64,000 bases of DNA. It comes from DASRYH01 sp035687245 (GTDB lineage: Bacteria; Actinomycetota; Coriobacteriia; Anaerosomatales; PHET01). Shown piece after piece: positions 1 through 8,493 of this stretch (its first letter is position 1; each line of letters starts with the position of its first letter). The notes under the pieces are model-generated. The model had not been told where the DNA came from and searched no databases. It was given only the letters and a program-made list of their open reading frames with translations. The stretch covers positions 62,001 through 126,000 of the forward strand of contig DASRYH010000028.1 in the NCBI GenBank assembly GCA_035687245.1, read 5' to 3'. A program made the position numbers and the translations under genes.

Positions 1-33
1 ACCGAGTGCTCTGACCAACTGAGCTACACCGCC
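1..33 (-). tRNA. tRNA, 5' part only (probably tRNA-Met)
   Basis: Read on the minus strand, the first 33 bases give an acceptor 5' strand GGCGGTG, then TAGCTCAGTTGGTCAGAGC, a standard D-arm, and the start of the anticodon stem. The anticodon lies outside the window. The tRNA-Tyr, tRNA-Thr, tRNA-Met order (next to rpmG/secE/nusG in relatives) suggests elongator Met, but this identity is inference. Confidence 0.8.
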
Positions 34-76
34 TCGAGACATCCGGCCGCTTAGATCACGGATGTTCGTGAATAGG

Positions 77-152
<76 letters not shown>

Positions 153-190
153 ATGATACAAGCACGCACGAGCGCGTGCCGGGTTCGCGA

Positions 191-275
191 TGGTGGGGGC
201 GCATGGATTCGAACCATGGTAGGCGTAGCCAACGGGTTTACAGCCCGTCCCCTTTAGCCACTCGGGCACACCCCC
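191..275 (-). tRNA. tRNA-Tyr (anticodon GTA)
   Basis: This is an 85-nt class II tRNA on the minus strand. The acceptor GGGGGTG pairs with CGCCCCC, the anticodon loop CTGTAAA carries GTA, a long variable arm is present, and CCA is encoded. The 172 bases from here to 447 hold no gene or clear terminator that I can see. Confidence 0.97.
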
Positions 276-447
276 AGTTGCGAAAAACAAGAGCTACTGT
301 GCGCTTTTCAAGTTGCACGCCGAAACAAGCCGTCTCGGCAAAGCGAGGGGGATAGTACGACACCGTCTCCCTGCGTGTCAACGACTGCCACGGTGCCGGG
401 CGTGCCCATACTTTCGTGGGTGAACGCGGAAACGTTTCGGTACGGGA

Positions 448-861
448 CTAGCGCCCCAAGCGCTCGTTCGCGACCCTCAGGCGGCGGCTCAGTACTTCGA
501 GCAGCTTGATCGCGATCGACGGGTGCTTCTCCAGAAGCGACCGGAAGTCCCAGCTGGAGAGCATCAAGCACTGAGTGGCATCGATGGCTCGAATCGTAGC
601 AGAGCGCGGAGCCTGGTCGAGCAGTGACATCTCGCCGAAGAAGTCCCCGGGGCCGAACGCACCGAGCGACTTGCTGTCGCGCAGAATCTCAACGCGCCCG
701 TCGAGAATCATGTAGAACGCCTGTCCAGGCGTTCCCTGAGTCACGATTATCTGCCCCGGCTGGAAGAACGCGTCTTGGGCCGCGGTGGCGATCGCCGCGA
801 TCTCTTCCGGAGTGCAGCTCGAAAAGATCGGGACCTTCGTCAGAAACGCTTCATGGGCCAC
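448..861 (-). CDS. Cyclic-nucleotide-binding domain protein (no DNA-binding domain)
   Basis: The 137-aa protein consists almost entirely of one CRP-type cyclic-nucleotide-binding fold. The phosphate-binding cassette FGEMSLLDQAPRSATI, with its Glu and Arg, is intact near residues 72-87, which is the classical cAMP/cGMP-contacting element. There is no helix-turn-helix and no fused enzyme, so it would act as a small receptor or adaptor rather than as a transcription factor. It is divergent from the nucleotidyl cyclase at 982 across 120 bp, which suggests that the pair makes and senses the same messenger. The ligand cannot be told from sequence. Confidence 0.88.
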   Translation of the reverse strand: MAHEAFLTKVPIFSSCTPEEIAAIATAAQDAFFQPGQIIVTQGTPGQAFYMILDGRVEILRDSKSLGAFGPGDFFGEMSLLDQAPRSATIRAIDATQCLMLSSWDFRSLLEKHPSIAIKLLEVLSRRLRVANERLGR

Positions 862-981
862 TTCCGGTCCTCCCTCATCACGTCGGCGACTGCTAGAGAT
901 GGTTGTTAGTCTAGCGCAGACACGGCGGGTGCCTATCCTTCACAATGAATCGCAGGCAGATGCCGACACAAGGAGAAGCGC

Positions 982-2526
982 GTGGCGATTAATCTGAGCC
1001 GCCGAAACGACAACCTGCTGCGCTGGCTTCGCGCTGCACTCATCGCGCTGGCCACCGACGTGGGCCTGGTGGGGCTGCACTTCGCGCCCGCCTGGGGCGC
1101 CGCCGCGCTCGCGCTCGTTGCTGGACTACTCTCGCTCGCCTCTGTCGATGCCGGGGTGCTCGTGGCGGTCGGTGCGCTCGCGCTTCCGATGCTTGCCACC
1201 TCGCCGGTAGTCGGCGTCACCTTCATCGTCCTCGCAATCGTCCTGCTCCGCTATGTGGGCTCTAACGGCGGCCAGCCGTTCTTCGTGATCGCGGTGGCGC
1301 TGGCCGGAGCCGCGTTCGGCCCCGTGTGGGCGGCCGCCGCACTTGCGGGCTACATCCTCGGCGCTGCCGAAGGCGCACTCGCTGCCGCACTCGCGGCAGC
1401 GATGGTCGAGCTCTTCGGCGTGGTCGCAGGCAGAGCAGCCATCGGCGCTACCGTCACCGGTGGCGTCGAAGACCTGCTACATCTGGCCAAGATGCCCGAG
1501 AGCCTGTTCGCAGGCGGGTGGATCTCTCAGACGTTCGGCAGCGTGTCATCGCAGACAGTCACCGGAGTGCTGACGAGCTTCGGCAAGACGGAGCACGTCG
1601 CACTGCTGATCGCGCAGCCGATAGTCTGGGCGTGCTGTGCAGTTCTGGCCGGCGTGATCGGGCATCGGCTTCGCTCGAGTAAGTCCGCGCTGGCCTTCCT
1701 CGCGCCCGCCGGTGCAGCGCTCCTGCCCGGAGCGGCCATCGTGGTGCTCGCTCCCCTGTTCGCAGCGCAGGTAGACATCAAGTCCGTAACCATGGCGGCC
1801 GTGACTTCGGCTGTGCTCGCGGCCGCCGTCGCGTGGGTATGGGACCGCGCCTTCCCCGTCGAGGTCCTTCAAGCGGCACCGCGCAAAGGAATGGCTGCCG
1901 AAGACGCCGACGTCGACGAACTGCTCAGCCTTATCGCCACGGCTGAGGAACGGCTCGCGAGCGAACACACTGTGACTGCTACCGTGATGATCACTGACAT
2001 GAAGTCGTTCTCCCGAATGACCGAGGAGGACGGCTCGATGATCACCGCAAAGGCGATCCAGCGCCACCGAGACCTGCTCCTGCCAGTCATCGAGAAGCAT
2101 GGCGGTCACGGCAAGTCGACTGGTGGCGACGGGCTGGTCGCCGCGTTCTCCAGCAACATCGCCGGTGTCGCCGCCGCCGCTGAGATGCAGCTCGTACTCG
2201 ACGAGCACAACGTGACCCACGACGAGCGCGACCTGTCTGTACGCATCGGCCTGGCCGACGGAGAGGTCGTCCTCGACAAGAACGGCCGGCCCTTCATCGG
2301 GGCCGCCTTGAACCTCGCAGCTCGCGTGATGAACCTCGCCGACGGCGGACAGGTCTTTATGAGCGCGAGCGTGGCGAGGTCGTCGAAAGAGCAGTTCGAG
2401 CTGCACTCTCATGGCGACTTCGCGTTGAAGAACATCGCCGAGCCGGTCGAAGTCTTCGAGTTGCTCTGGGCCGAAGGCCAAGAGCCCGTCGATCCGCGAG
2501 GCGCGGCCGGCGACCAGCCTGAGTAG
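982..2526 (+). CDS. Membrane-bound class III adenylate/guanylate cyclase
   Basis: The first ~290 residues are a hydrophobic multi-helix membrane region. The class III cyclase homology domain begins near residue 333. The metal-binding Asp lies in MITDMKSFSRM, the second Asp in GKSTGGDGLVAAF with a preceding Lys where adenylate cyclases place the adenine-selecting Lys, and the transition-state Asn and Arg in LNLAARVMNLA. All catalytic residues I looked for are present, so it is probably active and makes cAMP. The start is a GTG with AAGGAG upstream. The terminator at 2563-2604 follows. The neighbour at 448-861 is a likely receptor for the product. The membrane domain has no family I can name. 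Confidence 0.9.
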   Translation: MAINLSRRNDNLLRWLRAALIALATDVGLVGLHFAPAWGAAALALVAGLLSLASVDAGVLVAVGALALPMLATSPVVGVTFIVLAIVLLRYVGSNGGQPFFVIAVALAGAAFGPVWAAAALAGYILGAAEGALAAALAAAMVELFGVVAGRAAIGATVTGGVEDLLHLAKMPESLFAGGWISQTFGSVSSQTVTGVLTSFGKTEHVALLIAQPIVWACCAVLAGVIGHRLRSSKSALAFLAPAGAALLPGAAIVVLAPLFAAQVDIKSVTMAAVTSAVLAAAVAWVWDRAFPVEVLQAAPRKGMAAEDADVDELLSLIATAEERLASEHTVTATVMITDMKSFSRMTEEDGSMITAKAIQRHRDLLLPVIEKHGGHGKSTGGDGLVAAFSSNIAGVAAAAEMQLVLDEHNVTHDERDLSVRIGLADGEVVLDKNGRPFIGAALNLAARVMNLADGGQVFMSASVARSSKEQFELHSHGDFALKNIAEPVEVFELLWAEGQEPVDPRGAAGDQPE

Positions 2527-2562
2527 CGCCTGAGCCGCCGGCAGACGCCGCCCGAACACGAA

Positions 2563-2604
2563 GCAGGGCCCTCGCCTTTGACGGGGGCCCTGCTGCATTT
2601 TGTT
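2563..2604 (+). terminator. Rho-independent terminator of the cyclase gene
   Basis: A perfect 9-bp stem is formed by GCAGGGCCC (2563-2571) and GGGCCCTGC (2585-2593), followed by a T-rich stretch. It lies 36 bases after the cyclase stop codon. Confidence 0.85.
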
Positions 2605-2605
2605 G

Positions 2606-2681
2606 TGGAGCTGGCGGGGGGACTCGAACCCCCAACCTACTGATTACAAATCAGTTGCGCTGCCAATTGCGCCACGCCAGC
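2606..2681 (-). tRNA. tRNA-Thr (anticodon TGT)
   Basis: This is a complete 76-nt cloverleaf on the minus strand. The acceptor GCTGGCG pairs with CGCCAGC, the anticodon stem ACTGA/TCAGT encloses TTTGTAA with anticodon TGT, the T-loop reads GGTTCGAGTCC, and CCA is encoded. Confidence 0.97.
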
Positions 2682-2756
2682 GAGTACGTCCGGCGCCGAA
2701 TCTCGGCCGAAAGCGTGCCTATGATACCAGCACTCAAACCCACTCGTGGCAATCAA

Positions 2757-2812
2757 GAACGGCACGCGAACGGCGGGTTGAATCAACCCGTCCCCCCAAT
2801 CGCGTGCCGTTC
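2757..2812 (-). terminator. Long nested hairpin, likely terminator after sigH
   Basis: The outer arms GAACGGCACGCGA (2757-2769) and TCGCGTGCCGTTC (2800-2812) are perfectly complementary. Inside lies a second perfect hairpin, CGGGTTGA (2774-2781) with TCAACCCG (2783-2790). The structure starts 16 bases past the sigH stop. The T-tract is weak on the minus strand, so it may act partly as a 3'-end stabiliser. Confidence 0.7.
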
Positions 2813-2827
2813 CTTTCAGGTGAGGCG

Positions 2828-3478
2828 CTAGTGCGCGCGACAGCGCTGAATCTGCGTCTCCATCTTGCGCTTCACGCGCTGCAGGGCGTTGTCGACGGCC
2901 TTGGTGTGGCGGCCCAGACGGTCGGCGATCTCCTGATAGGAGCGGCCGGCCGTGTAGAGACGCAGGACACCGGTCTCGAACGGTGACAACGCATCTACCA
3001 CGTTGGTGCGGATGAAGTCCGTCTCCCATGCGCCGATGACGATCTCGGCAGGGTCGCAGACCTCGCGCGCCGCAAGGATGTCGGAGAGTAGTCTCTCGCC
3101 ATCTTCGTCTGTGGTAGCCGAACGCGAAAGTGAAACGTATCCATTCAGCGGAGCGTGCTTGCGTCGCGTAGACGACTTCACTGCCGTGATGATCTGGCGA
3201 GTGACGCACAGTTCAGCAAAGGAATGGAAGCTTGCCTGCCGAGTAGGGTCGTAGTCCCTGATGGCCTTGTACAGGCCGATCATGCCCTCTTGAATGATGT
3301 CGTCGCGATCAGCGCCGACCAGGTAGTACGAACGCGCCTTGCAGCGAATAAGGCTGCGATAGCGCTTGACCAACTCGCATGAAGCAAGCTGGTCCCCCTT
3401 TTGAGCGGCCATAACTAAGGCCACATCCCCGCCACGATCGCCCGGCATGCGATGCGTGGCGGGCATACGCTCGCCCAC
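2828..3478 (-). CDS. sigH: RNA polymerase sigma factor, SigH type
   Basis: The 216-aa protein is a sigma-70 family factor. Region 2 is seen in LVKRYRSLIRCKARSYYLVG and DDIIQEGMIGLYKAIRDYDP, the core-binding and -10-recognition part. The C-terminal region 4 helix-turn-helix includes RSYQEIADRLGRHTKAVDN. Length and sequence match the SigH (sigma-30) group, and the gene sits in the SigH position after rlmB and yacP. In firmicutes SigH drives stationary-phase genes; the target set here is unknown. The start is a GTG preceded by AAGGGGG. The 177 bases upstream (3479-3655) hold no further gene. Confidence 0.93.
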   Translation of the reverse strand: MGERMPATHRMPGDRGGDVALVMAAQKGDQLASCELVKRYRSLIRCKARSYYLVGADRDDIIQEGMIGLYKAIRDYDPTRQASFHSFAELCVTRQIITAVKSSTRRKHAPLNGYVSLSRSATTDEDGERLLSDILAAREVCDPAEIVIGAWETDFIRTNVVDALSPFETGVLRLYTAGRSYQEIADRLGRHTKAVDNALQRVKRKMETQIQRCRAH

Positions 3479-3655
3479 TGCAACACCCCCTTGTACTGCA
3501 GCCTCGTTCTATGCGGCGCTCAGGGTTGCCGCGAACGAGAGTGAAGCGAAGCCCGCTTTGCGACCGTAGTCCTCTGTCGGTGAACGGTCAAGCGCAGATT
3601 TCCAGCAATTGGGTAGCGTAGTGCCGGCAACAAATGAGAGCTGCGCGACCCCTAT

Positions 3656-4162
3656 TCAGGACTCTCCGCGCGCCCACCGCTCAAGCACCGCGCGAGTATT
3701 CGGATCGATGCGGTCTTCTATGCGAGACGCGGAGCTTCCCGAGGGATTGCTCTCTCGCCAGTCCGCTTCGTCTATTCGCAGTTCGTGCGAGAACTCCTTC
3801 GCCGAACGGCGCGCCACGTTGTCGCCGAGCACCGTCCACTGGGTCTGCGCGTCGCTCGTGACGACGTCGGTTCGCACTCCTCGCTCGCGCGCCAAGCGCG
3901 CCAGCCCCTCGATCACGCTGTCTGCGGTGTGCCCATAGGGCGAGAAGCGGACCGTGATGCCCGCGATACGGTGAGGCAGCCCGTCTGAGTGGGGGTTGTT
4001 GCCCCCGTCGAAGACGACTGTGGCGTCCCACTCCCCTTGCGCAAACGCGGCGACGTCGTTAACGAGCGCCTCACGAGCCGACTCGAGGTCGTCTTCGGCG
4101 ATGTGGCGGTAGGGCGGCGTGCAGCGGATGACGTTGTAGCCGTCGACGAGCAGGACCTTCAT
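3656..4162 (-). CDS. yacP: NYN/PIN-like RNase, YacP (Rae1) family
   Basis: The 168-aa protein begins MKVLLVDGYNVIRCTP, the N-terminal strand and first acidic residue of the NYN-domain nucleases. Further acidic residues lie in VVFDGGNNPHSDG and DVVTSDAQTQWTV. Members of this family (Bacillus Rae1) cleave ribosome-bound mRNA. The ATG at 4162 is chosen because it begins the conserved core and falls 2 bases after the rlmB stop; an upstream extension in frame has no family match. It is translationally linked to rlmB and followed by sigH, as in firmicutes and other actinobacteria. Confidence 0.88.
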   Translation of the reverse strand: MKVLLVDGYNVIRCTPPYRHIAEDDLESAREALVNDVAAFAQGEWDATVVFDGGNNPHSDGLPHRIAGITVRFSPYGHTADSVIEGLARLARERGVRTDVVTSDAQTQWTVLGDNVARRSAKEFSHELRIDEADWRESNPSGSSASRIEDRIDPNTRAVLERWARGES

Positions 4163-4164
4163 GG

Positions 4165-4905
4165 CTACTCGCTCGCCGCCGCTTTCGTGCGACGCAGCCA
4201 CTCGTAGGCGATCGCCGTGGTGGCCTGCGCCACGTTGAGGGAGCCCACCCGACCCGCTTGCGGCAGGCTCACGAGGAAGTCGCACTTCTCACGGGTGAGC
4301 CGGGCGAGACCCTCGCCTTCTGAGCCCATCACCAGCACAATGCGGCCTTCGAGGGGCGCTTCCCACACGCTCTGGGTCGCGCGCTCTGAGGCCCCCGCGA
4401 CCCAGAAACCGGCGTCCTTGAAGATCTCGAGCGAACGAACGAGGTTGGCTTCACGCACGACAGGCACGTGCGCGAACGCGCCGGCCGCGGACTTCCATGC
4501 TGCGGGCGTGAGCGCCGCGCTTCGGCGAGCCGGCACGAGTAGCGCCGAGGCCCCGACCACTTCGGCGGTTCGGGCGATGGCGCCCAGATTGCCAGGGTCG
4601 GTCACGTGGTCGAGCGCGATGATGAGCGCGTCGGTCTTGCCCTCGGTGGCACGCACGATCTTCTCGATGGGCGAGAAGCCGAAGGGCTTGGCCTGCGCCA
4701 CGACGCCCTGGTGCGCACCACGCTCGCTGACCTTGTCCAGCTCGCGCTTGGGTGCCGTGCTCACGGCGACGCCGGCCGCCTGCGCGAGGCGGCGCAGCTC
4801 GTCGATTGCCTTGTCGGGCGCCGCGCCTTCTTGGAGCAGGATGCTCTGGAGCGGCATGGCGGCGCGGAGCGCCTCAAGTACCGCGTGCTTTCCTTCGAGT
4901 TGCAT
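4165..4905 (-). CDS. rlmB: 23S rRNA 2'-O-methyltransferase RlmB-like (SpoU family)
   Basis: The 246-aa protein has the N-terminal substrate-binding domain (LEGKHAVLEALRA) and the SPOUT trefoil-knot domain. Motifs are ALDHVTDPGNLGAIARTAEV (motif 1), LVMGSEGEGL (motif 2) and SLPQAGRVGSLNVAQATTAI (motif 3), which bind S-adenosylmethionine. The expected reaction is ribose methylation of 23S rRNA (G2251 in E. coli RlmB). The ATG at 4905 lies 4 bases after the cysS stop and starts the conserved domain. It could equally be annotated as TrmH family of unspecified target. Confidence 0.92.
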   Translation of the reverse strand: MQLEGKHAVLEALRAAMPLQSILLQEGAAPDKAIDELRRLAQAAGVAVSTAPKRELDKVSERGAHQGVVAQAKPFGFSPIEKIVRATEGKTDALIIALDHVTDPGNLGAIARTAEVVGASALLVPARRSAALTPAAWKSAAGAFAHVPVVREANLVRSLEIFKDAGFWVAGASERATQSVWEAPLEGRIVLVMGSEGEGLARLTREKCDFLVSLPQAGRVGSLNVAQATTAIAYEWLRRTKAAASE

Positions 4906-4909
4906 CGCG

Positions 4910-6394
4910 CTATCCGTCGTAGGCGACGCGCGCGCCCTGCGGGGTATCTTCGATGGTGAAGCCAAGGCCGGTGAGCCCATCGCGAACGGCGTCGGCGGCG
5001 GCCCAGTCCTTGGCGGCGCGAGCGTCCTTGCGCGCTTCGAGCAGCGCGTCCACGGCGGCGATCGGATCGTCACCGTCATAGCCGGCGATGCTGGCGGCCA
5101 GCGCCACGACCTCGACCGGGTAGTCGCAGCGCTCCTCCAGCGTCATCTCGATACCGAGCACACCCAGCAGCTCGACGACGGTGTCTTCGGCCTCGCAGAG
5201 CGCGACCTTGTCGTCTTCGCACATGTCGACCTGGAAGTCGGAGAGAAAGACGTTGGCGGCCTTGGCGAGCTCGAAGACGGCGGCGAGTGCGCCGGCCGTG
5301 TTGAAGTCGTCGTCCATTTCGGCAGCGAACTTGGAGCGTGCGGTAATGACGTCGAGCTTGAGACCGCTGCACGCGTCGGCGGGAGCGCCCTCGCCCTTGG
5401 CGACGAGCGTGTGCGCCCAGCGCAGGTTCTTCACGAGGTTGGCAAGGCGCTCGTAGGCGCTCGTGGTCTCATCGAGGCGAGCGTCGGAGAAGTCGAGCGG
5501 GCTGCGGTAGTGCGTCTGCAGCATGAGCAGGCGAATGACCGGCGCCGGGTAGCGCTCGAGCACGTCTTTGAGCAGCAGGAAGTTGCCCAGTGACTTGCTC
5601 ATCTTCTCGGCGTTGACCTGCAACATGCCGCCGTGCAGCCAGTACTTCACGAACTGCTTGCCGGTGGCTGCCTCAGACTGCGCGAGCTCGTTCTCGTGGT
5701 GGGGGAAGCACAGGTCGGCACCGCCACCATGGATGTCGAAGGGCAGGCCGAGCTCCTCTTCCGACATCGCCGAACACTCGATGTGCCAGCCAGGACGTCC
5801 CTCGCCCCACGGGCTCGTCCAGTGCGGCTCACCGGGCTTGGCCGACTTCCACAGCGCGAAGTCGAGCGGGTCGCGCTTGCGGTCGTCGACCTCGACGCGT
5901 GCACCGGAGTGCATCTCGTCGATGTCGCGGCCAGATAGCTTGCCGTACTCGGGGAAGCTGCGAACCGCGAAATAGACGTCGCCGTCGACGACGTAGGCGT
6001 GCTCGCTGGAGATGAGGCGCTCGATGAGCTCGATCATCTGCGGGATCTTCTCGGTCGCCTTCGGGCGCACCGTCGGATCGGCGACTCCGAGCGCACGCAT
6101 GCCGGCGATGAATGCCTCGGTGTAGTCCGCGGCCACTTCGGCGGCCGGACGACCCTCTTCGTTGGCGCGGTTGATGATCTTGTCGTCGACGTCGGTGACG
6201 TTCTGGATGAAGGTGACGTCGAAGCCCTTCCACTCGAGATAGCGGCGGATGACGTCGAAGGAGAGGAAGGTGCGTGCGTTGCCGATGTGGATGTGGTTGT
6301 AGACCGTCGGTCCGCAGACGTAGATCGAGACCTTGCCCTCTTCGCGCGGGACGAAGTCCTGCTTGCTACGGGTCTGGGTGTTGTAGACGCGCAT
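4910..6394 (-). CDS. cysS: Cysteinyl-tRNA synthetase
   Basis: The 494-aa class I synthetase charges tRNA-Cys. Zinc ligands are visible as Cys27 in YVCGPTVYN, Cys in WHIECSAMS, and His/Glu in HHENELAQ. The ATP-binding HIGH-type motif is HIHIGNA (about 33-39) and the second signature is EKMSKSLGNF. The C-terminal helical anticodon-binding part is complete. Upstream is cysE, downstream rlmB. The mini-RNase III gene mrnC that often lies between cysS and rlmB is absent here. Confidence 0.98.
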   Translation of the reverse strand: MRVYNTQTRSKQDFVPREEGKVSIYVCGPTVYNHIHIGNARTFLSFDVIRRYLEWKGFDVTFIQNVTDVDDKIINRANEEGRPAAEVAADYTEAFIAGMRALGVADPTVRPKATEKIPQMIELIERLISSEHAYVVDGDVYFAVRSFPEYGKLSGRDIDEMHSGARVEVDDRKRDPLDFALWKSAKPGEPHWTSPWGEGRPGWHIECSAMSEEELGLPFDIHGGGADLCFPHHENELAQSEAATGKQFVKYWLHGGMLQVNAEKMSKSLGNFLLLKDVLERYPAPVIRLLMLQTHYRSPLDFSDARLDETTSAYERLANLVKNLRWAHTLVAKGEGAPADACSGLKLDVITARSKFAAEMDDDFNTAGALAAVFELAKAANVFLSDFQVDMCEDDKVALCEAEDTVVELLGVLGIEMTLEERCDYPVEVVALAASIAGYDGDDPIAAVDALLEARKDARAAKDWAAADAVRDGLTGLGFTIEDTPQGARVAYDG

Positions 6395-6432
6395 GCACTC
6401 TCCTCGTGCTTGAATCTACCGAAGGGTGGAGT

Positions 6433-7218
6433 CTATATCTCCCATATCCAGCCGTCGAACTCCACTTCGATCGGCCTTGGCTCCCCGTCGTCTGGCACGG
6501 GGCAGGCCGCCGAAGGGTCAGCCGTGGCATCGGCTTGCACCGCAGCTTCGGCAAAGGGCGCGTCCCCACGCTCTTCGGCAAGCGACTCGTCGCGAGAGAG
6601 CCGGCGCTCCATCTTGTCGATGCGGCGCGTGAGGCACCGAAACATCTCGACGACCGGGTCGGGCAGGTCCTCATGATGCAGGTCGATCGTGTCGACGCGC
6701 TCACCGGCTCGGACGACCACGCGGCCCGGGATGCCGACAACGGTGCTGTTCGGCGGCACGTCATCGATGACGACCGCGCCACCACCGACCCTGCTGCCAT
6801 GACCGATTGTGATGCTACCCAGTACGGCGGCGCCGACTCCGACCACGACGCAGTCCTCCAGCGTCGGGTGGCGTTTGCCGGTCTCCTTGCCGGTACCACC
6901 CAGCGTGACGCCCTGGTAGAGGGTCACGTCGTTGCCGATGATCGTCGTCTCGCCGATGACCACTCCCATGCCGTGGTCGATGAAGAAGCGGTCGCCGATA
7001 GTGGCGCCCGGGTGGATTTCGATGCCGGTGAACCAGCGCGTGGCCTGCGACAAGAAGCGCGAGAGGCCATGCCGGCCGTGCTGCCACAGCCAGTGGTTCA
7101 CGCGATGCCACCACAGAGCATGCAGGCCCGGGTAGTTGAACAGGACACTCGCGGTCGAGGTCGCTGCCGGGTCGCGCTCTTTGACGGCGCGTATGTCATC
7201 GCGCATGCGGCTGAACAT
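6433..7218 (-). CDS. cysE: Serine O-acetyltransferase
   Basis: The protein (261 aa from ATG 7218) makes O-acetylserine for cysteine synthesis. After an N-terminal helical part, the left-handed beta-helix of hexapeptide repeats is clear: TGIEIHPGATIGDRFFIDHG, then VVIGETTIIGNDVTLYQGVT and GGTGKETGKRHPTLEDCVVV. Catalytic His and Asp fall in FIDHGMG and KRHP. An in-frame extension upstream of 7218 is unlike the family and is not included; ATG 7206 is an alternative. Position between ispF and cysS matches the conserved cluster, with gltX missing. The C-terminal ~60 residues are a less conserved tail. Confidence 0.93.
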   Translation of the reverse strand: MFSRMRDDIRAVKERDPAATSTASVLFNYPGLHALWWHRVNHWLWQHGRHGLSRFLSQATRWFTGIEIHPGATIGDRFFIDHGMGVVIGETTIIGNDVTLYQGVTLGGTGKETGKRHPTLEDCVVVGVGAAVLGSITIGHGSRVGGGAVVIDDVPPNSTVVGIPGRVVVRAGERVDTIDLHHEDLPDPVVEMFRCLTRRIDKMERRLSRDESLAEERGDAPFAEAAVQADATADPSAACPVPDDGEPRPIEVEFDGWIWEI

Positions 7219-7294
7219 CGGTGGCCTGACCTCGGAGACGGCGGATGCGGCGCGCCCGCAGGGGGCGCGACACGATTCTAGCAGGACAGAGGCG

Positions 7295-7771
7295 TCAGAC
7301 CTGCCGAAGGAGCACGACGGCTTGGGCGGCGATGCCCTCCTCGCGCCCCTCGAAGCCAAGCCCCTCTGTAGTGGTCGCCTTCACGCCGACCGACTCGACG
7401 TCGACACCAAGTGCTTCGGCAAGCCGCGCACGCATCCGCTCACGGTGCGGTGAGATCTTCGGCCGCTCGCAGACGAGCACGCAGTCGGCGTCCACAAACT
7501 CGAAGCCGCGCTGGCGCGCGAGTTCGCCTACGCGGCTGAGCAGCTCCATGGAGTCCGCGCCCGCGTAGGCCGGATCTGTGTCGGGAAACAGCCGCCCGAT
7601 GTCGCCCTCGCGCATCGCACCCACGATCGCGTCCATCAGGGCGTGCGCGAGCACGTCCGCATCGGAGTGGCCAAGCAGCCCGCGCTCGTGTGGGATCTCA
7701 ACGCCGCCCAGTACCAGCCGGCGGCCGTCGGCGAACGCGTGCACGTCGTAGCCGAGCCCGATCCTCATCAT
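7295..7771 (-). CDS. ispF: 2-C-methyl-D-erythritol 2,4-cyclodiphosphate synthase
   Basis: The 158-aa protein has full family length and catalyses the cyclising step of the MEP isoprenoid pathway. Metal ligands Asp9 and His11 lie in GYDVHAF, and the third His follows in LLGHSDADVLAHALMDA. The C-terminal KATTTEGLGFEGREEGIAA is the nucleotide-contacting signature. It overlaps the ispD stop codon by 4 bases (ATGATGA), so the two are translationally coupled; ATG 7768 is an equally possible start. Confidence 0.97.
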   Translation of the reverse strand: MMRIGLGYDVHAFADGRRLVLGGVEIPHERGLLGHSDADVLAHALMDAIVGAMREGDIGRLFPDTDPAYAGADSMELLSRVGELARQRGFEFVDADCVLVCERPKISPHRERMRARLAEALGVDVESVGVKATTTEGLGFEGREEGIAAQAVVLLRQV

Positions 7772-8481
7772 CTCTCCTCTGAACGGCAGCGCAGCGCTGC
7801 CTCAACGTATGCGATGTCCTCGGCGACGGTGACTTTGATGTTCTCGCGCGGGGCGTCAAACATCACGACTCGTCCGCCCGCGTGCTCGACGATCGCCGAG
7901 TCATCGGTGCCCAGATAGCCATCAGCGGTCGCCTTCGCTAGCGCGCCTTCGAGCACGGTCCGCCGAAAGATCTGCGGCGTCTGTGCCTGCCAGAAGCGAG
8001 AACGGTCGGGCGTCTCGATCACGCGTGTCCCGTCGACCATCTTGAGCGTGTCATAGGACGGATGACCCACCACAACACCGTCCACGGCCTCGTCATCAAA
8101 GAGAGCGATGGCTCGCACAACGGTTTCGGGCGCGATCAGCGGTCGAGCACCGTCGTGGACGGCAACGATCGAAGTGCGCTCGGGCACTAGCTCGAGCCCC
8201 GATGCCATCGATGCTTGGCGCGTCGAGCCGGAGGTGGCGTAGGCGATTGGCGTCTTGAGGTCGAGTCCTTCGAGCGCCGCTTCGGCGTACTCGGTCTGCC
8301 GGTCGCCCGGACACACCAAGACGATCGAGTCCACTGCCTCGCAACGGTCGAATGCTTCAAGCGTCCACGACAGAATCGGACGGCCAGACGCCACGGCGAG
8401 CTGCTTGCCGCCAGTGCGTCCGAACCGCTCCCCGCTGCCGCCCGCAAGAATGATCGCGCAGACCTCGCCCGTCCGATGCAT
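7768..8481 (-). CDS. ispD: 2-C-methyl-D-erythritol 4-phosphate cytidylyltransferase
   Basis: The 237-aa protein transfers CMP to MEP in the MEP pathway. The nucleotide-binding signature is ILAGGSGERFGRTGGKQ, followed by VHDGARPLIAPETV and the C-terminal GTDDSAIVEHAGGRV. The start ATG has AAGGAG four bases upstream. It is coupled to ispF and follows the YacL-like gene, which is the usual order. No unusual features. Confidence 0.97.
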   Translation of the reverse strand: MHRTGEVCAIILAGGSGERFGRTGGKQLAVASGRPILSWTLEAFDRCEAVDSIVLVCPGDRQTEYAEAALEGLDLKTPIAYATSGSTRQASMASGLELVPERTSIVAVHDGARPLIAPETVVRAIALFDDEAVDGVVVGHPSYDTLKMVDGTRVIETPDRSRFWQAQTPQIFRRTVLEGALAKATADGYLGTDDSAIVEHAGGRVVMFDAPRENIKVTVAEDIAYVEAALRCRSEER

Positions 8482-8493
8482 CGGACTCCTTCG

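Noticed and set aside
1546..2598. A 350-codon minus-strand frame
   Set aside because: It is antisense to the class III cyclase domain, where catalytic motifs are seen on the plus strand.
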